Origin: an uncultured Ellagibacter sp. | Lineage (GTDB): Bacteria > Actinomycetota > Coriobacteriia > Coriobacteriales > Eggerthellaceae | Direction: 5' to 3' | Length of the DNA: 64,000 bases | Assembly: GCA_934654815.1 (NCBI GenBank) | Contig: CAKUGU010000005.1 | Coordinates: forward strand, 1 to 64,000 | Part shown: positions 6,498-16,900 of the stretch, piece by piece | Layout of the letters: every line of letters begins with the position of its first letter | Position numbering within the stretch: position 1 is the first letter of the stretch | The notes under the pieces: model-generated | What the model was told of the DNA's origin: nothing | What the model saw: only the letters and a program-made list of their open reading frames with translations | The model's database searches: none | Program-made: the position numbers and the translations under genes

Positions 6498-9400
6498 ATG
6501 TCCGAGTCCCACCAGTCCCACTATCTCACGAGTTCCGACGCGCCCTCGTCCGGCACCCAGCCCGACGCCGCCTCCGCGGGCGCTCTTGCCAGGCCCTTTT
6601 CCCGCCGTGCATTCTTCTGCGCGAGCGGGGTGGTCGGCTCGCTCGCCTTCCTTGGAAGCGCCCTCGGCGGGCGCATCATGGCCTTCGCCGACGAGGCCGG
6701 CAACACGAGCTTCGTGGTCAACATCCTGTCCCGCAAGGACATCGTCGTGCTCGCGACCGACGTGGCGAACGACATGCGCGTCGTCCCGGGCATGAAGATC
6801 GTCCTGCGCTCGCTCGACAACGACAAGACCGTCGAAGGCGAAACCGACGACCACGGCGTTCTAACCCTGCGCATCGCCGACTTGGCCGACGGCGAGTCCG
6901 CTTCCTCCAACGGCTACACGTTCTGGGGCCGGCTTTCGGCCTACAAGGACGGCTACCGCGAGTACGAGAACTACCGCGTGCTCGTGAAGGGCGGCCCGCT
7001 TCCCGCCGACGCCTCCGGCAAACGCCAGGCGAACATCCAGATCCCCACGCGCCCCGTGGGCGGTGACCCCTACGTGCGCGTCGCCTCCTTCGACGACGAC
7101 GACATCCAGTACGGTACGGCGACGTTCCCCGTGTGCGACGCGAACACGGCGACGCACGTGGTGACGATGCAGGTCATGGCCGACCAGGGCACCCCCGTCA
7201 CCGGGTGGCTCACCGCGAACGGGGAGGTCATCGCCGGCCCGCAGACCCTGACGGCGCACGCGGCGGGCGGGCGCGACGGCCTTTCCGCGGCCGACGCCGC
7301 CACGGCGGCGAAGGGTACGGGTGCGACCTTCGAATTCCAAGGGACCTATCTTCGCGACCTGCCTGCCGGCGCTGCCCTGAAAGGACACTTCACCGTCGAC
7401 GGCACCACGCGCGGCCTGCCGTTCACCGTCGCGTTCAGCGAGTCGGCCGGCGGGCTGCCGTCGTTCCTCTCGGCCGCAGGCCAGGAAACGCGCATCTTCG
7501 CGAGCACGAGCCAATCGTCGGAAAGCAAGACGCCCGCCATTCTCGATAGCGACTGGTCGCTCAACCTGATCTCCGGCACGCTTACGCTTCCGAAGTCATG
7601 GCCCGTCGTCGGCGGCGCGCAGCTCTCGCTCGACCTGCCGCTGTTCCCGCTCGACATCGTCCTCGACCCGCAGGGCGGCTTCGGTTTCGCGCTCGGCACC
7701 GACACCATCTTCCTCCGCTATCGGCACAAGAACTTCGATCCCAACGACTGGTGCTTCATGTCGCGCGAGACGCTCGAGGAGTACCGCGGGCGCACGACGG
7801 CGATCTTCATGGATGCGTTCAAGCGCTACGACCGCGCGCTCGACGCCTGGAAGGACAAAACGGGCAAGACCCATTCGCCCACGTTCGGCGGCGTGGACTC
7901 GCGCGTCGACTTCGGCATCCAGATCACCGGCAACTACGACTACGATGAGGAACTCTATCTCGGCGACGCGGTGGTCGCAGCCGAGCTCCTCTTCAAGTTC
8001 GTGAAGGGCAAGCAGTTCGTGTTCGGGCCGGTGCCCGTGTTCATATCGTTCGATTTCTCGTCCATGACCACGGTTTCGGTTCTGCTCCCCCTGTCGATGC
8101 GGCCGTGGAACTCGCTTCCCGATCCTAGCTTCGGGAAGATGCTCTCGACGATTTCCCTGCGCGAGCCCAACGAGAAGGAAGGCGGCTTCGGCGCCACGAT
8201 CGAGGAGAAGCTCACCATGGGCATCTCGCTCGGCCTCGGCGTGTCGGGGCTCATCTCGGTGGCCGCGCGCGGCTACGGGTTCATCTCGGTGATATTCGAA
8301 TTCGTGGATACCTTGCCCGACCCCAGCTACGGGTTCCCCCACATCAACGTCTCGGCCGGCGTGGGCGTCCAGGTCGTGGTGCAGGTGCTTCTGTTCAAAG
8401 GCACCTTCAACGTGGCGAAGAAGGTCTGGAAGCGCGTGTACGACAACTGGCCCGCTCCTCCCAAGGACGACGAGGCGAAGGCGACTTCGCTGCTTTCAGC
8501 CTCGGACGATGGGGTCGAGCTTCTCGGCGCCGACGTGGTCTACAGCGACGCGACCGAGGAAATGGAGATGGTCACCGACGGCGAGATGTGCGGCGTGGCC
8601 GAGTTCACCGCAGCCGTCAGCAAAAGCGGGCTCGCGAGGGCCAGCTACACCAACGAAAGCGCGACGGGCAAGGCGATCCTCGAGTCCGACCTGGGATTCG
8701 ACGAGGTGTACGAGCGCCGCATGGGCGACGTCTCCCTGCAGGACGACGAGGGTAAAGACGGGGACGATGACGACGGCTGGATCCTTCTCTACGATCCCAC
8801 CGATGGCGTGCGCCCGAACATCGAGAAGGTCATCTTCTCCGACGTCATCAGCGACCCGCGCGTGAAGCTCGTCGTGGTCGACGGCGTGCGCTATCTGTGC
8901 CGCATCGTCGCCGTCGACGTGAACGGGTCGGCCGTGTCGCTCCAGTCGACCGATGGGGAAGGCGGCGCTACGGCGTCGGGCTACACCCTCATGAAGGACA
9001 AGGACGGCGTGGCGTTCTTCGTCGCCGACGACACGAACGATGTCGCCACGCTCGCCGCGGACGGTGCCGACGGCGCGGCGGACGAGGGCGCCAAGCTTGT
9101 CTGGAACCCCGACACGTGCGCCTACGAGGTCCCCGACGAGGTGCAGGCGGAAAGCGACGTGTTCCTTGCCGACCTGGGCGTTTTCCCGGGCTCCGACGAC
9201 GAGCCGGAAGACGGCGTCACGCTGCAGTCCGCCGACCTATTCGCTGACGCGTCGAGCGGCATCGACCTGCTTTCCCCTGTGGCCGAAAGCTCGTCTGTGG
9301 ACGTTGGGCGTTGCCGCGTGGCGATTTCGCGCTTCTCGGAAGCGTCGGGCACGTGGAGCGCGCCTGCGATCCTGGAGTTCGGCATCGAAGAAGGGGGCTA

Positions 9401-11264
9401 TCCGCAGTACTCGCGCGTGAACACGCACGATGTCGACTTCGACGTCATGGCCGCTGCCGGCTACTCCGACTCCGACGACAATGCGACGCTGCTCCATTTC
9501 GCGATCACGTCGTGCGCCCGCCCGCTCGGCGAGGACAAGACGCTCGAGAACCAGGGCAAGCTGCAGTATGTCACCTACATCGCCGTCGATCCCAAGCGAA
9601 TCTCGTTCAACGGGACAATCGCCAAGCCGGTGCGCGCGATCTCGTATCTGCCCGCGCTCGTCAAGTACGACACGCCGATGTGGAACGCGCGCATCGAGGA
9701 AGTCGTCGAAGGCGGCGAGAAGTACATGCTCTTCGCGGCGCTCGCTTTGAACAACGGCAACATGCCGCGGATCCAGACCGTGTGGACAAGGGGCAATTCT
9801 TCATGGGAGATTCATCGTTCGACGGTTTCGCCGGAGCGTATCGACTCGTTCTCGTTCGGCAGCAAGGGCGTGATGAACCTTTCCACCAACGAGGCGGGCG
9901 CGGCTCTTGTGTGCCTGACCAACGACGAAAGGTCGGGAAGCATCGTGATCGGGCTGCACAAGGGCATGAAGTCAGCCGACGCCGTCTTCGCGCGCATCGG
10001 CTCGCAGGGCATCCCGTCTTCCGCGCCTGAAAGCGGGTTCATCTACACGCAGACCACCGGCCAGACCGACAGCTCCGGCACGCCCGAGAAGCGCGTCATG
10101 CTGGCGGGCGTCGATCCGTCCACGGGTCGCGGCTTCGCCGACGACGAGATCGGCCGCACCACGGCGAGCACCATCTTCGCCTCGCCGAAGGGCGGCTACC
10201 TCTTCGCGGTGCGCAACCTCGACACGCGCGTGCTTCCCGACGAGGCCGACGCGGGCGAGCAGGTGCGCCTGTATCAGGTGCTCGCCGCGAACGTGCACGA
10301 CAAGACGCTTTCGGGTTACGGCGACTTCTACCCGTTCGCCCAGCTCGACATGCCGATCGACGACATCGCCTGCATCGACGCCAACTGGGGCGCCGCGTCG
10401 TTCTGCTACACCACGATCAAGGACATCAGCACGCTTCGCGCCGACATCCACCACGTGGTGGTGCCGTTCGTGGAGGGCCTGTCGCTCGCGAACGTGAGCT
10501 GCACTGACTCGTTCTGTGGCCCGGGTGATACGTGTAACATCGCCATCACCGTCACCAACACGGGAAACCTGCCTATCTTGGGCTACACCGCGCATATCTG
10601 GGACGCGCCCAACTGCACGGGCAACGAGATCGCGACGGTGAAGGTGTCGGTGGCGGACAATATCGTGTCGCGTCTGGAGGGATACAAGGAGAAGCTCGAC
10701 TCGCAGGGTGCGCCGACCGGCGAGTTCGGCGACGACAGCGCGCACGACGACTCGTACCTCTACCCGGGCGCGTCGCGCACGAACGCCGTGTCGTTCACGC
10801 TGCCCGAGAAGCTGTCCGGCCAGGTGACGCTGCATGTGACGATCGACGGCGTGAAGTCGGGCAACCGGCATCTTGACACGTTCTCGGCCGAGGACTCGCC
10901 GTCGCTTCTCGCAAACGGCGACATCAGTTGGCCCGACGACGACGAGATCTTCTCGCTCCTCGATCCTCAGAGCGAGCAGTTCTTGGTCGATGCGTCGTGC
11001 GAGGTTTCCGCGTCCGAGCAGCTCCATCGCGGCGACTACGACGTGGAGCAGGGCGGCGTGCCGGGTGGCGGCTCGGGCGGGGGATCGGGTTCCGGCTCGG
11101 GTTCCGGTTCGGGCGGCGGTGCCGCGGCCGACGTGCTTTCCCCGACGGGCGACAACATGAGTCTCGCCGGGCTCGCGGCGGGCGCGCTTGCGAGCGCGGC
11201 GGTTGCGGGCGTGTCCTGGTACGAGCGCCGTCGAGCCGAAAACGAGCGCGGGGAAAACCTGTAA
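6498..11264 (+). CDS. Giant Tat-exported, cell-wall-anchored surface protein (1588 aa)
   Basis: A 1588-aa secreted protein of unknown function. The N-terminus has a twin-arginine signal (SRRAFF followed by CASGVVGSLAFLGSALGG and an AFA cleavage site near residue 65). The body is Asp-rich and beta-rich; around residues 1330-1400 a NVSCTDSFCGPGDTCNIAIT segment resembles a CARDB/immunoglobulin-like module. A Gly/Ser linker at about 1515-1535 leads to LSPTGDN, a hydrophobic span (LAGLAAGALASAAVAG) and ERRRAENE. That is a sortase-type sorting signal with Ser in place of the canonical Pro (LSPTG, not LPxTG). GGGGAAGG lies upstream of the ATG. No catalytic motif was recognised; an adhesin or scaffold is plausible. 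Confidence 0.85.
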   Translation: MSESHQSHYLTSSDAPSSGTQPDAASAGALARPFSRRAFFCASGVVGSLAFLGSALGGRIMAFADEAGNTSFVVNILSRKDIVVLATDVANDMRVVPGMKIVLRSLDNDKTVEGETDDHGVLTLRIADLADGESASSNGYTFWGRLSAYKDGYREYENYRVLVKGGPLPADASGKRQANIQIPTRPVGGDPYVRVASFDDDDIQYGTATFPVCDANTATHVVTMQVMADQGTPVTGWLTANGEVIAGPQTLTAHAAGGRDGLSAADAATAAKGTGATFEFQGTYLRDLPAGAALKGHFTVDGTTRGLPFTVAFSESAGGLPSFLSAAGQETRIFASTSQSSESKTPAILDSDWSLNLISGTLTLPKSWPVVGGAQLSLDLPLFPLDIVLDPQGGFGFALGTDTIFLRYRHKNFDPNDWCFMSRETLEEYRGRTTAIFMDAFKRYDRALDAWKDKTGKTHSPTFGGVDSRVDFGIQITGNYDYDEELYLGDAVVAAELLFKFVKGKQFVFGPVPVFISFDFSSMTTVSVLLPLSMRPWNSLPDPSFGKMLSTISLREPNEKEGGFGATIEEKLTMGISLGLGVSGLISVAARGYGFISVIFEFVDTLPDPSYGFPHINVSAGVGVQVVVQVLLFKGTFNVAKKVWKRVYDNWPAPPKDDEAKATSLLSASDDGVELLGADVVYSDATEEMEMVTDGEMCGVAEFTAAVSKSGLARASYTNESATGKAILESDLGFDEVYERRMGDVSLQDDEGKDGDDDDGWILLYDPTDGVRPNIEKVIFSDVISDPRVKLVVVDGVRYLCRIVAVDVNGSAVSLQSTDGEGGATASGYTLMKDKDGVAFFVADDTNDVATLAADGADGAADEGAKLVWNPDTCAYEVPDEVQAESDVFLADLGVFPGSDDEPEDGVTLQSADLFADASSGIDLLSPVAESSSVDVGRCRVAISRFSEASGTWSAPAILEFGIEEGGYPQYSRVNTHDVDFDVMAAAGYSDSDDNATLLHFAITSCARPLGEDKTLENQGKLQYVTYIAVDPKRISFNGTIAKPVRAISYLPALVKYDTPMWNARIEEVVEGGEKYMLFAALALNNGNMPRIQTVWTRGNSSWEIHRSTVSPERIDSFSFGSKGVMNLSTNEAGAALVCLTNDERSGSIVIGLHKGMKSADAVFARIGSQGIPSSAPESGFIYTQTTGQTDSSGTPEKRVMLAGVDPSTGRGFADDEIGRTTASTIFASPKGGYLFAVRNLDTRVLPDEADAGEQVRLYQVLAANVHDKTLSGYGDFYPFAQLDMPIDDIACIDANWGAASFCYTTIKDISTLRADIHHVVVPFVEGLSLANVSCTDSFCGPGDTCNIAITVTNTGNLPILGYTAHIWDAPNCTGNEIATVKVSVADNIVSRLEGYKEKLDSQGAPTGEFGDDSAHDDSYLYPGASRTNAVSFTLPEKLSGQVTLHVTIDGVKSGNRHLDTFSAEDSPSLLANGDISWPDDDEIFSLLDPQSEQFLVDASCEVSASEQLHRGDYDVEQGGVPGGGSGGGSGSGSGSGSGGGAAADVLSPTGDNMSLAGLAAGALASAAVAGVSWYERRRAENERGENL

Positions 11265-11279
11265 CGGGCATGCGCATGC

Positions 11280-11315
11280 GGCCCGGCCTGCTTCCGAGGG
11301 GGCTGGGCCGGGCCG
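11280..11315 (+). terminator. GC-rich hairpin after the surface protein
   Basis: CGGCCCGGCC (11280-11289) pairs exactly with GGCCGGGCCG (11306-11315), 16 bases after the stop codon of the giant surface protein. There is no long T-run, as is common in GC-rich genomes. It is the most likely transcription end between the surface protein and the downstream kinase. Confidence 0.5.
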
Positions 11316-11551
11316 TGGCGTTTCCGCCATGACGAACTCGCCAGGCAGCGTCTCGTTCGCTGGATTGCGCTTGCTGGCTGGAGCTTCACCTGCCCGGTTA
11401 CACCCACTGGGCCGCGCTGCATCTGCGAGCCGCGCGCTTCCGCCGCGTGCCCATGCGCCCTTACGTTCAGGTCGCTTGTGAAGTATCATGGAAATGGTGC
11501 GCTCATTGCTGCACCGACCAATTGCAACTCGTTCGATCGGAGCAGCGCGAA

Positions 11552-13663
11552 GTGACGGCAGAAGAAACAGGCATGAACGGAATCGGCGCGGAACCTGTGC
11601 ACGATGACGAGAAAACGACGCTCGCCGACACGCTCGGCAAGGTGAAGACGCAGCTGCGCATCGTGAACGCCCTGTCCCGCAACTTCCTGAACGTGTTCCT
11701 CGTCGGGCTCAAGAACGAGACGGTCCAGATCATCAAGCTCAATGGCTACGTTCCCGACGGCCTGCGCGGCGCGGCGGAAAACGAGCAGCGATGCTACCAA
11801 AGCGTCATCGCGCGCTACGCCGACGAGCGCGTGCATCCCGACGACATCGACGCGTTCCTGAAGGCGCTCGACGTGGCGACCGTCCGCCGTGCTCTGCGGA
11901 CGCAAGACGAGTACACCGGCCACTACCGCATCCTCGACGACGACGGCGAGACCCACTACTTCGAGTACCGCTACATCCTCATGGACGCGGCCGACGGCGA
12001 GGCGCCGGACGAGGTGGTCGCGGGCTTCCGCAACATCGATGCCATCATCGAGGAAGAGGCGAAGAACCGCGAGCTTCTGGCTTCCGCGCTCGCGGCGGCC
12101 GAGCATTCCAATCGCGCGAAGACCAATTTCCTCAACAACATGAGCCACGACATCCGCACGCCCATGAACGCGATCATCGGGTTCACATCGCTCGCGGCGG
12201 CGCACATCGACAACAAGGAACAGGTCACCAACTACCTCGCTAAGATCCAAACGTCCTCGCAGCATCTGCTTTCGCTCATCAACGACGTGCTCGACATGAG
12301 CCGCATCGAAAGCGGCAAGATGTTCATCGAGGAGGCCGACGCGAACCTCGCGAGCATCATGCACGACCTGAAGACGATCGTGCAATCCGACGTCGCGGCC
12401 AAGCGCCTCGACTTCTTCATCGACACGGTCGACATCACCGACGAGGAGATCGTGTGCGACAAGCTGAGGCTGAACCAGGTCCTTCTGAACCTGCTGTCCA
12501 ATGCCGTGAAGTTCACCGAGCCGGGCGGGTTCGTGAGCGTGCGCATCGCGCAGAAGGCCGGCGCGCCGGCGGGCTTCGCCGACTACGAGTTCCGCGTGAA
12601 GGACTCGGGCATCGGCATGTCGCCCGACTTCGTCGAGCACGTGTTCGAGGCGTTCGAGCGCGAGCGTTCCTCCACGGTGAGCGGCATCCAGGGCACGGGT
12701 CTCGGCATGGCCATCACTAAGAACATCGTCGACATGATGGGCGGCACCATCAAGGTGGAAAGCGAGCTGGGCAAAGGCACCGAGTTCATCGTGTCGCTTA
12801 GGTTCCGCACGGCCAAAAACCCGGTGAAGCACCTTCCCGTGCCCGAGCTTTCGGGCCTGCGCGCGCTCGTGGCCGACGACGATCTGCACACCTGCACGAG
12901 CGTCGCCAAGATGCTCACGCAGATCGGCATGCGCGCCGACTGGACGATGTACGGCGCCGAGGCGGTGCATCGCGCGCAGTTCGCGATCGAGCAGGGCGAC
13001 GAGTACTACGCGTATATCATCGATTGGCTCATGCCCGACATGAACGGCGTCGAATGCGTGAGGCGTATCCGTTCGGTGGTGGGCGATTCGAAACCGATCA
13101 TCATCCTGACGGCGTACGATTGGTCGAGCATCGAGGAAGAGGCGCGCGAGGCGGGCGTGACCGCATTCTGCTCGAAGCCCTTGTTCCTCAGCGAGCTGCA
13201 AACGCTCCTGGAAAAGCCGTTCGTCCATGACGAGAAGAAGGAACCGGAAAGCGAGCCCGTGACCGACCGCTTCAAGGGACATCGTATCCTTCTGGCCGAG
13301 GACAACCAGCTCAACCAGGAAATCGCCGTCGAGATCCTCTCGCCGACCGGGCTTACTGTCGACGTCGCTCAGAACGGCCGCGAGGCGGTGCACATGGTGG
13401 AAGACGCGCCTGCGGGGACGTACGACCTCGTGCTCATGGATGTGCAGATGCCCATCATGGACGGCTACGAAGCCACGCGTTGTATCCGCCTTATCCCCGA
13501 CAAACGCAAAAGTGCGCTGCCTATTTACGCAGTGACGGCGAACACGTTCGAGGAAGATAAGAACCGTGCGGCCCAAGCGGGCATGAACGGGCACATCTCC
13601 AAGCCGATCGACGTCGCCCAGCTGGTGAAAACGCTCGAGTCCGTGCTCTCGCAGGAGGCGTAG
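11552..13663 (+). CDS. Soluble hybrid sensor histidine kinase with two receiver domains
   Basis: A protein of about 703 aa. An N-terminal PAS-like sensor covers residues about 30-170 (GHYRILDDDGETHYFEYRYI). The HisKA domain has the phospho-acceptor His in NNMSHDIRTPMNAIIG. The HATPase has N-box NLLSNAVKF, G1 DSGIGM and G2 GTGLGMAI. The first receiver (VADDDLHTC ... IIDWLMPDMNG) and second receiver (LAEDNQLNQE ... LMDVQMPIMDG) both keep the acceptor Asp. There is no membrane helix, so it senses an internal signal or a partner. The GTG at 11552 (GGAG nine bases upstream) is chosen; ATG 11573 is an alternative. No output gene is adjacent. It is convergent with the other hybrid kinase. Confidence 0.9.
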   Translation: MTAEETGMNGIGAEPVHDDEKTTLADTLGKVKTQLRIVNALSRNFLNVFLVGLKNETVQIIKLNGYVPDGLRGAAENEQRCYQSVIARYADERVHPDDIDAFLKALDVATVRRALRTQDEYTGHYRILDDDGETHYFEYRYILMDAADGEAPDEVVAGFRNIDAIIEEEAKNRELLASALAAAEHSNRAKTNFLNNMSHDIRTPMNAIIGFTSLAAAHIDNKEQVTNYLAKIQTSSQHLLSLINDVLDMSRIESGKMFIEEADANLASIMHDLKTIVQSDVAAKRLDFFIDTVDITDEEIVCDKLRLNQVLLNLLSNAVKFTEPGGFVSVRIAQKAGAPAGFADYEFRVKDSGIGMSPDFVEHVFEAFERERSSTVSGIQGTGLGMAITKNIVDMMGGTIKVESELGKGTEFIVSLRFRTAKNPVKHLPVPELSGLRALVADDDLHTCTSVAKMLTQIGMRADWTMYGAEAVHRAQFAIEQGDEYYAYIIDWLMPDMNGVECVRRIRSVVGDSKPIIILTAYDWSSIEEEAREAGVTAFCSKPLFLSELQTLLEKPFVHDEKKEPESEPVTDRFKGHRILLAEDNQLNQEIAVEILSPTGLTVDVAQNGREAVHMVEDAPAGTYDLVLMDVQMPIMDGYEATRCIRLIPDKRKSALPIYAVTANTFEEDKNRAAQAGMNGHISKPIDVAQLVKTLESVLSQEA

Positions 13664-13908
13664 GGGCGCGGCTTCGCTTCTCTCGAAGAAGATATCTGCG
13701 TAACAGGCTGTTTTCCCGGATAGGCGGGCTGCTTCGCGGGTGAGGGCGATTCGTTGGTTGTTCACGATTTCCGTTAAACCCTCGCCGCCCTGCAGTCGCG
13801 GCAGACTGAGAAGCATCGACGCCTGCGCCTCGAAGGGGCAGGGTGGGCCGCGACCGTTGACGGCCCGCTCCTTTATATCGATTCAACCGATGAAGGTACT
13901 TCTTTTTC

Positions 13909-16900
13909 CTAGCGGGCGAGCGACTCGATCGTCTCGTAGAGCTCGTGCATGTCGAGGGGCTTCGTCAGGTGCGCGTCCATGCCGGCGGCACGCGTTTTCT
14001 CGCGGTCCTCGTCGAAGGCGTTCGCAGTCATGGCGACGATCGGCATTGTCTTCGCGTCGGGCCTGTTCATCTGGCGAATCACGCGCGTCGCCTCGAGCCC
14101 GTCCATCTCGGGCATCATGAGGTCCATGAGCACGGCGGAGTAGAAACCCGGGTCTGACGCCGCGAACATGTCCACCGCCTCGCGACCGTTCCACGCCTTG
14201 TCGACCGCGGCCCCCGCCGATGCGAGGTAGAACTCGGCGATCTCCATGTTGATCTCGTTGTCCTCCACAAGGAGCACGTGCGTGCCCGCGAGCGAGGCTC
14301 CCTCAGACGCGGCGGGGGTGCGTTCGCCTTTTTCTGCGGGCGCTTCGGCGCTTTCGTCGATTTCGAGCGGCAGGCGGAACGTGAAGGTAGTGCCCTCGCC
14401 AAGGGTGCTTTCCACCTCGATGGAACCGCCCATCTGGTCGAGCAGCGCCTTCACGATGGACATGCCGAGCCCCGTGCCGTTGTAGTTCGTTCGGGGGCTT
14501 GCCATCTCCTGCGAGAACGGCGTGAAGAGCTTCCCTTTCACAAAGTCCTCGCTCATGCCGATCCCCGTGTCCGAAATCGAGAACTCGAGGAGCGCCACGC
14601 GGCCGTCGCACGAGATCTCCCGCACCGTCGTCTCGATCGAGCCGTGGGGTTTGTTGTACTTGATCGCGTTGCTGAACAGGTTCAATGTGATTTGCCGCAC
14701 ACGCAGCGAGCTGCCGATGAACCGCGTGTGGGGCAGGTTGCCGCGGTGCGCCGTGTGGGTGATGCCCGTTTCCCGCAGCTGCGCATCGACGAGAAGGCGG
14801 ACGTCGTTCAGCACGTCGAGCAAGTCGAACGGCTCGTGCTCGAGCGCCATCTTCCCGCTTTCGAGCTTGTTCATGTCGAGCACGTCGTTCACCAGATCGA
14901 GCAGATGACGTGCGGAAACCTGTATCTTGTCGAGGCATTCGCCGATTTTTTCGGGGTCGTCCTCGCCGCTTCGGCGCGCGATCTCGAGCATCCCCATGAT
15001 GCCGTTGATCGGCGTGCGGAAATCGTGGCTCATGCGGTTCATGAACTCGGTTTTCGCCTTGTTGCGCGAGTCGGCGCTCTGCAGGGCCTCCTCGAGACGT
15101 TCCTTCTCGCGGCGCTCGTGTTCGTGGAACTCGGAACTGTTCTTGATGAGGATCACGCCGCGCACGATGGGGGTCTCGGTTCCCGTTTCGGCGTCGAACA
15201 CGGTGTCGCGCGACATGAGGATGTTCTTCTGCAGCCAGATCGGCGAGCCGGTGGTGTCCTCTTCTTGGTACTCGACGGTGATTTCCCGCGTACCGGCCTC
15301 GAAGCGGCGCAGAAGCTTCTCGGGCGAGTCGACGATCCGATAGCTCTCGAGCGTTTCGGGAAGCACGTAGGTGCTGCGGTGCGCGCAGTAGTCGCTATAG
15401 GGGTAGGGCGCGTCGATGCCGAGGTCGCGGAAGGTGCCGTCGGGGTGCATGAACACGCGTTCGATCATGCCGTGGGTTATGTCGAGCGAGTAGGCGGCCT
15501 CGGTCGATTCGAGAAGGGCGTCGATGTAGTCGCCGTTCTCGAGGATGGACTGCCGCATCTGGTCGTAGTAACGCGAAAGCTGATGGCGCTCGTTGGACGA
15601 TGTCGTGGCGAAGGGCTCGAACCCGAGGACGAAATGGTGGAGCGTGCCGTCAGCGGCGTCGAGGAAGAGGGCGGTCATGCGCCCGCGGTGGTCGCCTCGG
15701 CGATAGAGGATCTCGATGGATGGTTTCTGGCTGGTCAGAGCGCTCTTCAGGCTGTCGATCGAGAGCGCCTCGGCGATATCGCCGCGGTCTGCGGGCGCAA
15801 GCTCGTGGGCTATCTGCTCGACGGCGCCGGAGAAGCTGCCCTCGTCGGCGAGGAACATGTCGGAGGAGGTACGCAGCATGCGGTACTGGTCGAGCTTGGC
15901 GTCGCAGAGCAGGCAATCGGAGAACCGGTACCCGAGCTGCTCGACCTGCTTGATGACGCGCCTGTTCGCGCGCTGCTTCTCGGCGGCTTCCTCCATCTTC
16001 GCGCGGTTCTTGTCGATGTACATGTTCCGGTCGGCGCAGCGGAACAGATCGCGCATGGTGCAGGACTCGAAATCGCTCGACAGCGCCCAACCGACCGCGT
16101 AGCTTATCGGCATGTCGGGGCGCTTCGCCGAGTAGTCGCGGCATGCCTGCCTGACGACGTCGAGCCACTTGCGAACCGCGTCCTCGTTCGCGTCGCGGAT
16201 GATCGCGATGAACTCGTCGCCGCCGTCGCGCCCGGCGAAGCAGGTGCCGCTCGCGGCCTTCCCGAGCTGCTTGGCGAACGAGCGGATGTACTCGTCGCCT
16301 TTCTCGTGCCCGAGGTTGTTGTTGATGGTCCGCAGGTTGTTCAGGTCGAACACGCAGAGCGCGACGGGCGACTCGGGCGAAATGGGGTCGGGATCGTCGA
16401 GAAGCTCCTCGCACTTGTTCTTGTTGGGAAGGCCGGTCGCCTCGTCGATGTACACCTTCTTCTGGAGCACGCGGTTCTGCGCGGCGAAGCGCACGGCGCG
16501 GAACAGTTCGATGCCGATGATGACGATGAGCCCCACGATGTCGACGATGACGATGTTCTCGAGCTGCTTGAGCGCGGTCGCCTTTTGCTGGGAGTAGGTT
16601 TCGGCGAGACCGGTCGCGTCGTCGCAGACGGTGAAGAACGCCTCGCTTTTCGCGATGATGTCCGTGCTCTCGAAGCCTGCGCGCCGCACGACGGCGATTT
16701 CCTGCACGAGCTCGTCGAAGTCGCCGTCGAGCTCGGCCATCTTGTCTTGGAAGGCGTCGTCGTCAAGGCGCACGAGGTCGAGCTTGTCGCTGCCGAAGCG
16801 CAGGCCGTCGATGTAGGAATCGACGGCAGAGATGAGCTTGTCCTGGGGGATCTGGGCGTCTTCGAGCTTGACGATGCGCTGCGTGGTGCCGCGCACGAGC

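Noticed and set aside
9972..11489. A 505-aa minus-strand open frame near the end of the surface protein
   Set aside because: Shadow of the Gly/Ser-rich C-terminus and linker; no ribosome site or family resemblance.
11486..13816. A 776-aa minus-strand open frame
   Set aside because: Antisense of the soluble hybrid kinase, whose kinase and receiver motifs are intact on the plus strand.
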